This document shows positions 46,518-56,840 of a stretch of 64,000 nt of DNA, piece by piece. The position numbers were made by a program, and so were the translations under genes. Source of the DNA: Cucumis sativus (taxonomy: Eukaryota; Streptophyta; Magnoliopsida; Cucurbitales; Cucurbitaceae); the NCBI RefSeq assembly GCF_000004075.3, contig NC_026655.2, forward strand, positions 248,001 through 312,000, read 5' to 3'. The notes beneath the pieces were generated by a model. The model had not been told where the DNA came from. It saw only the letters and a program-made list of their open reading frames with translations, and did not search any database. The number at the start of each line of letters is the position of its first letter. Position 1 is the first letter of the stretch.

Positions 46518-48690
46518 ATAACTTTTGAAAAATTGTTCACAGATGAATATACCATAGACATGAGTGTAGCAGCAAATGACATACACAGTACTGCATCTAA
46601 GCGCCAATCCATCCTAATCATTGTTTCGATTTAATTTTTTTGTTCATTTACTTGTCTTCTCAGCCATGAGAGATGTTAATTGGTGATGCATGTGGAGAAG
46701 TATTTCTTTAGTCTAGTTTTACTCTCTCTACGCCGTTTGGGCTATAATTTTGTGTAGTTTTTTGACACCGTCAATACTAATGTCAGTTTCAGTTTCTGGT
46801 AGCTTGGGTAGTGATGGAAAAGGCAGTTTCCTTTGGCTTTGATTAACCATATGGTATTCAATATCGTAGCTCCAGATTGATAGGCTAATTTAGCTCTTTG
46901 CTCCCAGATGTGTAATTACTTTACTTGTACATTCGAGGTCATTATCTATCCGTTTCTTTTTAATGAAAAATCCAGTTTGAACACATCTCTCAGTTGTTGC
47001 TCTCTATGTATTTGGATATATATCTGGATGGTGCATGCACTTGATTTCCTTTACTAATTCTTCCTTTCTTGCCTGTCTGCTTACAGAGAATGCAATGGAA
47101 GTCTTATAATCCGAACAGAAAAAGAATCATACATTGACTATGAAAAGCTGTTCACATCTCCATTTTGATTGCTCCTTTTCATATTTGTTTGTTGGATTAG
47201 GAATATATTATCTGTTTGACGAGATTGCACAATATTACAATGTTTCATTGGAAGAATCCAAATCTGATATCTGTTGAAAGAAGACTCAATCTGAAGCACT
47301 TTCTTCTCCCTACTAATTAATTATTTGAAGGCACATTCTTATTCTCTTGTTCATTAATGTTGCAGGAAAATGAAGGGCGCATATTACAAGTCTGCGGTCT
47401 GCTTTCTAAAGCATCAACAACCCTGTACGCACATTGACTGAATTAATATTTTAACTTTCTTCAAGAACAATTTTTTCTTTTCCAACAATACATTCATTTC
47501 TTTGACCTCTTAGAAAACAAAGAATAGAAATGATTTTTTAGAAAATATGTTTCTAACGAATCTAATAGATCACAAAACAAAACAAAAAAGTTTTTTATTT
47601 TTTATTTTATTTTTTATTGGGTTTGTTTGTTTGTTTGTGCTGCTACTGAAATTCAGAAAAGTGGTTTTCAAAAAAGAATTATAGGAAGAGTGGGCATGTG
47701 GTTAAAGAAAAGGCATTGTCTGCCGCAATACCAAACTACTTTTGGGTATTGGGCAAGTTGTACAGCTTGTTGGACTCTCCTTTTTTTGTTCCAACAGAAA
47801 CTTCTTCGGCTTTAGGACTGAACTTTTTTTTTTCAACGTTTTTTCTTGATAAACATTGTTATTCTTTTAGAATAAAACTTTTAGAAGTACATCACATGTT
47901 CAAATTTTATAAAATAATTTATATTAACTTTTCTGACCTTCGTATCAAATAAAAACAAGTTTTACCTATTTCAACCTATGAGAGAAAAAAAGACAGATAT
48001 AAATATCGAACAATCTGTTGCACAAATACTAATATAGTTCGAAATATACTTAAATATTTTCTATAAAATCTCAATTATTACGTCAAATTTGTACTTTTAC
48101 AAACTTATATCCTTATACACTAAACACAGTATATTTATTTACTAATTACAAACCAAACAAAGTTGTCTTAAAAAAGGATTGCAATTTTTGATTACCCAGA
48201 AAATCACCTTTTAGCACAGACATCAAATTTCATACTAAGATGTGCAGATATTTTATCTGTAACGTGTGGCCGTATTTGCTATTTACTTCTTATTTATAGT
48301 TTAAAAAATTAAGCTAAAATTAAAAATGAAAAAAAAAAAGAAGAAAAATTGACTTAAAGATTAAAGTTTTGGAGACATAATAATATGAGATATTTGAGAT
48401 GAAAAAGCATATTCAAATTATGTAAAAAGGAACGTCAGTGATACGTTATGGCTTTATAAGGTAAAAAAATGTTGAAAAATTGAAATAATGTATACGATTC
48501 ATTTATGCCTAATAAGGTTAAATTTAAGATTTTGTTGATTTTCCAAAAAAAAGGACAAAACCACACTTTCTGCTATAAATATAAATATAGCAGTTTGATT
48601 CTCCTTTGCTTTATTATTTTATGTAAGAAACATTACCAAATCTTGAAATTTTATTTCCAGTTTCTTAGGGTAAATTCAAAGAGTATATAT
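46518..48690. other. Intergenic region between the J-domain gene and NF-YC
   Basis: The first 400-500 bases should be 3' UTR of the J-domain gene. A (TTTG)n run lies near 47624-47638. The 62- and 84-codon frames near 47627-47952 overlap each other and lack coding character. From 47900 on the sequence is very AT-rich. An isolated splice-like GCAG|GAAAATGAAGGGCGC at about 47365 may be a gene relic. No gene called. Confidence 0.5.
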
Positions 48691-48712
48691 GATATTATAT
48701 TATATTATATAT
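48685..48712 (+). promoter_or_regulatory. Probable TATA region of NF-YC
   Basis: A TATATGATATTATATTATAT-type tract ends in TATATATTT. It is about 100 bases upstream of the first ATG (48804) and 270 upstream of the NF-YC ATG. It would place transcription start near 48735, so the upstream ORF would be within the mRNA. Confidence 0.45.
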
Positions 48713-48803
48713 TTAGTTTTCCCCCCCATATTTTTAATTTTTTAATTTTAATTTAAAATAATAAAGAAAGAAAGAGAGAAATAAAGAGGATTTGATCTTT
48801 AAA

Positions 48804-48971
48804 ATGGCAGAGGTGGAAGCCGAGAAACGAATCGTGAAGGCCTCTGTTATCTTATCTCAACTCTTTTCGGAGTTTCTTTCTTCCATTTTCATCACTTCAA
48901 ACATTTCTTCACATTCCCCAAATCTCTTCATTCTTCTTCCATTTGGGTCAACCGACGCCGTTCCCGGCTGA
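48804..48971 (+). CDS. Upstream ORF (55 codons) overlapping the NF-YC start codon
   Basis: Begins [20 protein letters not shown] and continues as an S/F/I-rich peptide. Its TGA (48969-48971) shares the A of the main ATG, giving TGATG. The 168-base frame has no internal stop. Stop-start overlap of this kind permits either reinitiation or repression. The start context AAAATGG is good (A at -3, G at +4). Whether it is translated is not known. Confidence 0.5.
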   Translation: MAEVEAEKRIVKASVILSQLFSEFLSSIFITSNISSHSPNLFILLPFGSTDAVPG

Positions 48972-49633
48972 TGGACGCCAACAATCAAGCCCAATCCTCT
49001 CCTTACCCTCCTCCTCAGGCCCCTGTTCCGGCTCCTCCCTTCCATCACCTCCTTCAGCAGCAACAACAACAGCTTCAGATGTTCTGGTCCTTTCAACGTC
49101 AAGAAATCGAACAGGTTAACGATTTTAAAAACCACCAGCTTCCTCTTGCCCGCATTAAGAAGATCATGAAAGCCGACGAGGACGTTCGTATGATCTCTGC
49201 CGAGGCCCCCATTTTGTTCGCTAAGGCTTGTGAGCTTTTTATTCTTGAACTCACTATTAGGTCATGGCTCCACGCTGAAGAGAATAAGAGGCGGACATTG
49301 CAGAAGAATGATATTGCTGCTGCTATCACGAGGACCGATATCTTTGATTTCTTAGTTGATATTGTTCCTAGGGATGAGATCAAGGACGAGGCTGGGTTGG
49401 GCGGTATGGTTGGAGCTACTGCTAGTGGAGTTCCGTACTATTATCCGCCTATGGGTCAACCTGCGGGGGCTCCCGGGGGAATGATGATTGGGAGACCGGC
49501 AATGGATCCCACCGGAGTTTACGCTCAGCCGCCGTCCCAGGCGTGGCAATCCGTGTGGCAAACCGCTGCTGAGGATGGTTCTTACGCGAGTGGGGCCAGC
49601 AGCGGGCAGGGTAATCTTGATGGTCAGAGGTAG
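48971..49633 (+). CDS. NF-YC: Nuclear transcription factor Y subunit C (NF-YC3/NF-YC9 type)
   Basis: 220 residues by straight reading. A Pro/Gln-rich N-terminus ([15 protein letters not shown]) leads to the conserved histone-fold domain (about residues 58-133: [20 protein letters not shown], then [18 protein letters not shown]), intact throughout, and a Gly/Pro/Tyr/Met-rich C-terminus ending [13 protein letters not shown] pairs with NF-YB, and with NF-YA binds CCAAT boxes; with CONSTANS-type proteins it acts in flowering-time control. The terminal stop TAG lies inside a splice donor (AG|GTAGGT). Splicing to the exon at 53478 would end the protein ...GQS after AGC TAA. The start is set by homology; a uORF overlaps it. 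Confidence 0.95.
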   Translation: MDANNQAQSSPYPPPQAPVPAPPFHHLLQQQQQQLQMFWSFQRQEIEQVNDFKNHQLPLARIKKIMKADEDVRMISAEAPILFAKACELFILELTIRSWLHAEENKRRTLQKNDIAAAITRTDIFDFLVDIVPRDEIKDEAGLGGMVGATASGVPYYYPPMGQPAGAPGGMMIGRPAMDPTGVYAQPPSQAWQSVWQTAAEDGSYASGASSGQGNLDGQR

Positions 49634-52600
49634 GTGTTTCATGGCTGTTTGTGTTATTTGAATTAGTAATGCAAAATTAAAGGTTCATTGTTTAAGCTTT
49701 ATCTTGTGTTCTTTTCGAATTGGTGCCGTGGATCGAGCTGAATTGATTTCTTACCCTTTTTCATGTTTGACCTGATTCATATTAACGTCTTCATTATTGG
49801 GAGATTGCATGTTGTTTTTGTTGTTATTTTCTCTTACTTGACTGGGTAATCCCCTAGCTACAATGTGCTGATTTGTTGAGCAGTTTTAAAGGATTTTATA
49901 GTGGTTTGAGCCGTTTTGGTTTAAAGCTCCCTCTTTGGTTTTTTGTTGTCTAGTAATTTTTGTAAAATTTCATCCCTTTTTTATGAGTCCAACCCAAGAG
50001 GGCTTCTTTTAATTAGTATATTTAAAAAGGAGTCATCTTCTTTGACCTTTGCTTGACAGGTTATCTTCCATCTCCTGTTTTTGACAGATGTTTCTTTTTA
50101 GTTCCGATATGTGAATTGCCCACCAAAGTATCAATTTCAGTAGTTTTTCCTTTTTATTAATGACAAATGGAGTTTCTTCTCTAAAACAAATTAATGCAAA
50201 ATGGAGGTATATCTGTAATCCTCTTGGTTCGGTCAATATCCATCACTCACCCTTGTTTTATATCGTCATTTTTATATCTCCATTTTCATGTAAGGAAGAT
50301 CTGTTTCTGTCTCTCTTTATGAAACAAAAGTCACGAATCAGTAGCAACAGCAATGGTTGAGGATGAAGCTTCCAACCAGTTTATTTTAGAAAGTTGTAAT
50401 AAAAAGACATACAGAAAACAAGCCAATGAAAGGAACTTCCAACCTGTTTATTTTAGACAATCAAGATCTGTCTTCACTTTTAGGGGACTTTGAGTGATTA
50501 CTTGAACTTCCCATTGATCTAAATTTGTTATTCTTGTGACTTGGTGATCTCTTAATTATAGGAACTTCATATGTAACTGTACCCTTTCCGTGATCATTAA
50601 CAATAGGAAACCATTTTCTATTCTCTTTGGGTGTGGGTTCCTTCTTCCCCAGTTCTTAGGTTGATTATTTCTCTTTGCTTAATATATTCTTGTTTATTTT
50701 TAAACGAAAGCAATTTTTTTACTTCTAATTAGCTTTTGTGCCAACAAGGCACCTGTCATTCAAATGAAGGGGGGATGAATCAGGTCCCAAAAGAATTATC
50801 TTTCCTTTTCTTTTGATTTCTTCCCCTATAGCATACATCTTGAATGAATCTTAGAATGAATGATTCATGTTGTCCGAATATTGTACTCATAAAATTGAGA
50901 GATTTTTTTTTCACTGCTTTTGAGAACTTCGAGATCTAAAGCTTGTGTTGGTCACTTCTTTAGTAGATTGGGTAAACAATTGCTCAATGATTTTTAGCTC
51001 CCTTCTGTTAGCCAAGATTGCTCATAAGAATAAAGTCATTTAGGAACTAGATTGGCTGTTTGTGGATTGAAGAGGTGTTTAATAAAAGAGCGGATGATAT
51101 ATTGAAGTCTCCAAGGTGTGGACTGTGAGTAATGGGAGAAAAGTTAACCTTTTTGCTCTGGTAATGGCAGGGAAGGAGCTAATTGGTTGGAAGTCATTCA
51201 TTGACGATGTGTGGTAGTTTCTATAAATTTGGGGTCTAAACGAAACATGACTAGAGGAATAAGTTAAGGGCAAGGAGTAGATAGAACCCCTTCCCAAAAA
51301 GCCAAGTGTTGTATGCTATGAACAAAAGAGTCTCCCAAGCTATGAATTCTCAATAAGTAGAATAGATCTTAGCCTCCCCCCTGAAGCAAGTTCCGGGCAG
51401 TGCTTCTAAGAGCTGATCGTCAATCTTCTTAGGGAGGCGAGGCAAATGAGTTTGCCAAACTCATTTAAAATAGAAGACCAGCCCTTAGCCACAAAAGAGC
51501 AATTTAGAATCAAGTGATCAGTGCTTCTAAGACAGTTTGTTGAGGTGGTGAAATTGAATTAGTACACAGTTCTGCTCAACTTTCAATCCACTTTGGTTAA
51601 GTTTTGGAGGAATTTCAATCTTCAATTCTTCGAACCACACTCAAAGTTGTGCCAAGAACTTAGTTCCATGATGATTTGGTGTCTTAGATTTCACACTCAA
51701 AGTTAGAGGATGCTGATTGTGACCTTCTCTAGTTAGATGTGCTTTTGATGTGTAAAACATTGACTTCCATGGAGAATTCTCCATACAAGCTGCAGTTAGG
51801 TTCCAGAAAAAGTGGAAATACCGTTGTATAGCTAGGAAGGGATTATGAGAAGTTACTGACAATTTTTTGAAAGGCTAAAGTTGACACTTGACCTTGAGGT
51901 TTTTTCATCTTGAAGAGGTGCTGTAAGCTCTGAGGCTGTCTGATACCTCCAACTAAGAATTTTAACAAATCATAAGTATGACCAAGTATTGTAAACATAA
52001 TAGTCGTATAAGAAGAGGGAAAAAAGAAAAAACACACTCGTCAATTCCCACTTAAGCAAAATTTCTTAAAATGATACCTTTAACCTCACTTCTATTATCA
52101 TTTACTGTAAAATTTTGTCTTCAATACTCACATATATAGACACACACAATACTTTTAAAGTTACAGTAGTAATAGTTCATATCGACTCAACTTGAACTTT
52201 TATAGTTTTTGAAGAATGAAACAAATTTATATCATTCTATTAGTCATTACACAAAGCATGGAGACTTTAGCCGTATGTAAGCCTCTTGTGGTTCAAAGAG
52301 AGGCTCAAGTCTTAATATCCTATTAAAACATTGGTTGCTGGCGATAGATATAAAGAACTCCTTATGGAAAGTTTTGGGATTCCTTGCCTTTGAAAGAAAG
52401 CCTTCAAACTCTCTCTACCAAACCAAGAGAACAGAAAGAAGACCAACACATTTCCTGACCGTAGTAACTCGTGAAGCTTGTCTTAAACAGAATCCTCAAC
52501 AACAACAAATCAGCAATAAAATCAAATGTGCCCAATAAAAATGAAGATAGTTCTGAAAATTTTGAATTGCAAGACAAAGGAGCTTTTTTCGATAACCTTA

Positions 52601-53477
52601 AGATGTTCTAAAGTCAAAGAGAAGCTTCTCTGCAAACACGTTATGCATTTTTTTTTTCCTTTTCTTTTTTGGAGAATGGATTACTAATGCCGAAGAGAAC
52701 ATTTATACAACTAATCCCTAAGAGAACTTTTTCATGCCTAATCCGTAAGAAGGCAACTGTTAACAGAATTAGAGAATATAGACCCACTAGCCTTGTTAAA
52801 AATGCTTAAATAATTCTCTCTAAAGTCTTGGCCAATAAATTATGTAGGAGCTGTCTGGAACTATAACAAAGTGTCGTCAACTCTATTATAATTTGCCAAT
52901 GAGGCAGTTGACGATGACCTATGAAGAAGAAAGAAGGCTTGGATAGTGAAAATACAGCTTGACAAAGCATGTTCTTCTTCGTCATGTAAAGGGTGGGCCA
53001 GGGGAGGTTGATATCTACTTGTTTGAGGGAAAGTAGAGATGCCTTAGCCTATAATCCCAAATAGTACAAGGACAGTTATTTTTTAGATTTGAATTTTCTC
53101 CTTAAAATCCTTCAGCTAGAAGATTTTAGTGAGAAATGGATGAGATGGATTCTCTTAGTAGGCTTCTAAACAGGAGTGGAAACCCCCAATTTATGGATGC
53201 TATTCATTTCTTCACCTTTGATGATGGAAACTTCAAATTTTTGTTTATGATCTTGAATGATATTTGAGAAGCCTTCCATGTCGAAAATAAATTTCAGTGC
53301 TTCTTCTTTTGCTGAGATTCAGACGTAAAGGAATCTGTTATATATCACATTAACTGCTCATCAAAGTTATCTGGAGAGTCCAAAGTTTTAACTAATTTGT
53401 TTGTCATTCTTAGTTTATTTTTTTGTTCCATCTTTAATGAGGGGGTTCTCATTTTTTTGATGTTTGTTTTCTCGCAG
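49630..53477 (+). other. Likely terminal intron of NF-YC
   Basis: The donor AG|GTAGGTG (49630) and the acceptor TTTTCTCGCAG (ends 53477) bound 3848 bases. Joining gives codon AGC then TAA, which keeps the frame and closes the protein with Ser instead of Arg. The interior holds LINE debris (51050-53340) and otherwise T-rich intron-like sequence from 49700 to 51000 with no other gene. Confidence 0.5.
51050..53340 (+). mobile_element. Decayed L1-type LINE inside the NF-YC intron
   Basis: Broken reading frames on the + strand resemble a plant L1 element. Around 51125-51215 the frame reads GRKVNLFALVMAGKELIGWK, like the ORF1 of cucurbit LINEs. From 52745 the reverse transcriptase appears: RKKATVNRIREYRPTSLVKN, then ILSKVLANKL, then in another frame FANEAVDDDL and WIVKIQLDKA. 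An FxDDGNFKFLFMIL-like block (53213-53255) corresponds to the FADD catalytic region with changes. Several frameshifts and stops and lost segments show that it is old and dead. No endonuclease or 3' tail recognised. Boundaries are approximate. Confidence 0.6.
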
Positions 53478-53640
53478 CTAAGCAATTCTTGTGTAGAAGA
53501 TCGATCTGCTGTGTGGTGCAACAGAAAATAGAAAAACTGATGCGTTTTGCTGATGGCCAGGGCGTTAAACGAAATGTATTTTTCTTTTTCACGTTTCCTT
53601 CTTTTCGAACAGGGTTAACATTAGAAACGTGTAAAAACTT
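53478..53640 (+). other. Probable last exon (stop codon and 3' UTR) of NF-YC
   Basis: Starts CTAAGCAATTCTTGTG after a good acceptor. The first base completes AGC and TAA follows. Moderate GC content and loss of LINE character support an exon. The 3' end is undefined. Confidence 0.45.
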
Positions 53641-54970
53641 TAACTCGATGTCGTCGAATTGACATTACTTTTGTTAACTTGCTATTTCTACGTTCCTGAT
53701 ATTAATTGGCTTTTAACAATTTGTTTAAGATCAATTTTAACTAGCTGATCTGTTGAGCATTATGTTAGATCTTGGGCAGGCAGATAAAAAGAGAAGAACA
53801 CAAAGAGATTTCAATACTCATTTTGACACTGAGGAGACACAATTCTTGTAGACAATTATTTTACTTAAAAGAGGTCTTGTTTCAGAAGTAATCTCAAATG
53901 TTGAATAGGTCTGAGGAATGTGAGATATGATCAATGGTTTGAAATACCAAGAACATGTTTTCTCTTTGGCTTTTTTATAATAATTGTTAAACAATCAAGT
54001 TCAGTTTGGAGATTGAACATCTTAACAAGTTCACTTCGAGAGGCTTGCCATTTAGTGCTCGGAGAAAAAGTGCCTCAAGATTCATACTTCTCTTCTTTGT
54101 TTTTCCTTCAATATTTGACTCATACAACATACATAAATTCATTTCATACACTTCAATTTTAAGAATGATTCGTATTTATTTTTAATTATAAAACACAAAC
54201 AAATACTTTGTTTAAAACAAAACAGAAGAATAGAGTAGTTTCTTCTTTCGTCTAGGTCCGGTTTTGATTTGATTCATAACGGTTACCTTTTTTGAGAGTT
54301 TAATCTCAATTTAGCCCTTCAAATTTGAGTTTTGTTGAGTCTATAGGTTTCAAAATCTACACTTTAACCTCGTTTTTAAGTAAGTACTCGTCTTAAATCT
54401 ACACTTTAACCTCGCTTTTAAGTAAGTAATTAGCTTTCAATATTTAACCTTGTTTTTTTTTCTAATAATATGACAGTAATCAAATGTAATCTGCTCTTAA
54501 ATTTACTTTTTTTTATATATATATTACAAATTTATCAATTATGACGATAATCAACCGTAATCGACTTTTAAATTTACTATTTTTGCAATTTTGAAATTGT
54601 AAGTGACATGATTCCATGATTCTATCATCATAAATTTTTTTGCCATTTAATTTTAACTTTTCCATCCAAAATTTTTTAAATGTAAAACTTTGAATTTAAT
54701 AATAAAATTGTAAAGCAAATCATAGGTTGCAAACCCTAAAATGTATGGTGAAAACGAATAATAATTGAAATTACTTTTCTAATGTAAAATTAAATAAAAA
54801 GAAGAGAGAAGATAAATGAGACTAAAATAGAAACAAAATCTTTGTTTCCTTTTTTAGGAAGAAAATAGATTTACGTTTATGATCGAACCTTTTCAATCAC
54901 AAGCAAGTCAACCCCTCCGGTTTCACTTTCCGTTCCCAATTATCAAAATTTTCTTTCTTCTTCGCGGGGA
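53640..54970. other. Spacer between NF-YC and the SEC61 gamma copy
   Basis: No gene supported. A pair of short direct repeats (ATCTACACTTTAACCTCG at about 54354 and 54397) and a half copy of the 59-kb foldback family at about 54465-54650 are present. The ORF at 54879-55121 is out of frame with the SEC61 gamma homology and is rejected. Confidence 0.5.
54465..54650. mobile_element. Half copy of the 59-kb foldback repeat family
   Basis: Sequence at about 54524-54650 (ATTACAAATTTATCAATTAT, then CTATTTTTGCAATTTTGAAA, GTAAGTGACAT, TCTATCATCATAAAT) closely follows one arm of the foldback at 58836-59284. A truncated extra copy of the inner part (GACAGTAATC to TAAATTTAC) lies just left of it. Only one orientation is present here. 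Confidence 0.55.
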
Positions 54971-55305
54971 ACGGATGCCATTGATTCTGTTGTTGATCCT
55001 CTCAGAGCCTTCGCTAAGGACAGCCTTCGTCTTGTCAAAAGATGCCACAAGCCTGATCGCAATGCCATGTCGTTCCTACACCTTCTTCCTTCTTCTTTTT
55101 CTTTCATTGATTAATACTTAGATTAGGAACTGCATTATATTCTCTATTTTTTTTAACATTTCTCATAAACTTCGCATACCACTGTGACACAGAATTCACT
55201 AAAGTGGCATTCCGTACAGCTATCGGTTTCGTCGTGATGGGATTTGTTGGGTTCTTCGTCAACTTGATCTTTATTCCCATTAACAATATAATCGTCGGAT
55301 CTTGA
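54971..55305 (+). pseudogene. SEC61 gamma subunit copy lacking its ATG and its splice donor
   Basis: Two blocks encode almost the whole 69-residue translocon gamma subunit. Block 54971-55064 reads (T)[20 protein letters not shown] then [10 protein letters not shown]. Block 55193-55305 reads [20 protein letters not shown] then [17 protein letters not shown]. The codon expected to be ATG is ACG, with no in-frame ATG upstream before a stop. The expected donor after the first block reads CC instead of GT. The usual FFVKL lysine is Asn, and the last residue is missing. The acceptor (GACACAG), the intron position, and a likely 3' UTR intron are kept, so it came by DNA duplication, not retrotransposition. 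Alternatives: non-AUG initiation with a distant donor, or assembly errors. Confidence 0.75.
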
Positions 55306-55830
55306 AAGGTTTGGTTCTTCTCCGTTCTTGTTTTCTAGGAATTGTTTTGTTCAGTTTTGAGTTAGAGATTGAATTTTCAACTATTAGTTCCTGAAATTTA
55401 TGTATGCATCAATATAATCAATCAGTTCTATACTTTTAACTTTGATTGTTTGTATATATTCTTTCAGGGTTGAAGTTCCTGATTGGAAGCATTCTAGTTG
55501 AACACATTTTCACTGAGTAATGTCAAACAGTTGTCTTTGTCACTTCGGCATTTTATAATTTTCCCCTCCTGATTTATAGTCTTTTGTCAAGCAAACTGCA
55601 AACCGCGTTTGAGTATATATGATTACAGTGTTCATTTTCTTTTCCTTATTTAATAAATTTTCTCAATTAGTGTTCTTCCCTGAGGATAATGTTCTGCTGA
55701 TTAGATTGCTTTACAATTACTGTATGGTCCCTTTTTTGTTCTTCTCTTGCCTTTATTCCAACCCCCCCAAATTCTTATTCCATATTCCTCCTGTCATTGC
55801 TAATGACCTTCCAAGAGTGTAAGGGCAAAG
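55306..55830. other. 3' flank of the SEC61 gamma copy
   Basis: A donor-like AAG|GTTTGG directly after the stop and a TCTTTCAG acceptor near 55467 look like a retained 3' UTR intron and exon of the ancestral gene. The rest, up to the LINE fragment, is featureless. Confidence 0.4.
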
Positions 55831-55834
55831 ATTG

Positions 55835-56840
55835 CCATTGGTTGGGTCAGCTTGAAAAGCTTGTTCAAATTTTCTTTTGGGAAGGACCTTTGATGGAGAA
55901 AGAAACATACGTCACACAATGTTAGCTGAGATGTGTATCATCGAAATGCCTCTTCTTTTAGGAGATTTAGGTATAGGTAATTTATAACAGAAGAATGAAT
56001 CCTTACTTGCAAAACGGATATGGAGATTCTGTTACGAAAAGAAGGCATCCCATTTGGAGGAAATTTGTAGTTTCTAAATACCATTGGCCAATTCCCTACA
56101 TATTCATTCTCCAGAAAAGCAAAGGATTGATGCAAGCAGGACGTCCTTTTTAACAAACACTGAATTGGAGAATCATCTTTGGCTGCTGCTGGTACCAATC
56201 TTTGTAAACTCACCAATAAACCCAATGCTACAATCACTATCTGTTAAACAAACACAACAAAGAAGGCTGATCCTCCTTACAAAACCACAGGAGAATAAAC
56301 ACCAACGATAAGCTACAAAAAAAATTCCCACACCAGGCCTTATGCCTTTCTGTTTACCATTTTTGTTCGAAAGAATCATAATATCTCAAGGCCATCTCTT
56401 CATCGCTTGCACTTATGCCTTTCAATTCTGGATAACAATTTTCGAATCCTTCAGCTGATCTACAGTGATACCCATCAACATCGACTATTTGCTTTTCGTA
56501 TTTCCTTATGGGGACACCCTTTCAAAGCTCAAAAGGAAGTTATATGGACATAATTAGTCAAAGGACCCTTTGGAGGAAGAGGAAGAACCACATGTTCAAC
56601 AATAATGCTAAATCCGATTTCATTTTTTCACTTAGTGCGCTTTATTGCTTTTTTAGTTGGTGTAAATGTACAAATTCCTTTCAGGTCTCTGTAGTCTCTC
56701 TAAAATCTTATAGCTACATGCAAGAATTTTTTGCTATCCACACTGAGTGGTTGGAAATTCTTTCCACCCCCTTTTTGTATAATTCACATATTCAATGGAA
56801 ATTTTCTTTCATAGTTACCAATTGGAAATCTCTATAGGTG
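55835..56840 (+). mobile_element. 5'-truncated L1-type LINE remnant (C-terminal part of ORF2)
   Basis: In shifting frames the + strand reads LEKLVQIFFWEGPLMEKETY (55850-55910), then GDLGIGNL, NESLLAKRIWRFCYEKK (about 55995-56042), later SCTYAFQFWITIFESF (about 56406-56454), and near the end KNHMFNNNAKSDF and SWCKC (56580-56670). These are the post-RT linker, zf-RVT region and tail of plant L1 LINEs. Multiple frameshifts and stops; no RT or endonuclease part. An old 5'-truncated insertion just downstream of the SEC61 gamma copy. Confidence 0.65.

Noticed and set aside
47627-47952. 62- and 84-codon + strand frames
   Set aside because: Overlapping alternatives over the same T-rich DNA with no motif; no splice structure.
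54879-55121. 80-codon ATG-led frame over the SEC61 gamma first exon
   Set aside because: It reads the exon out of frame; the SEC61 gamma homology is in another frame with no ATG.
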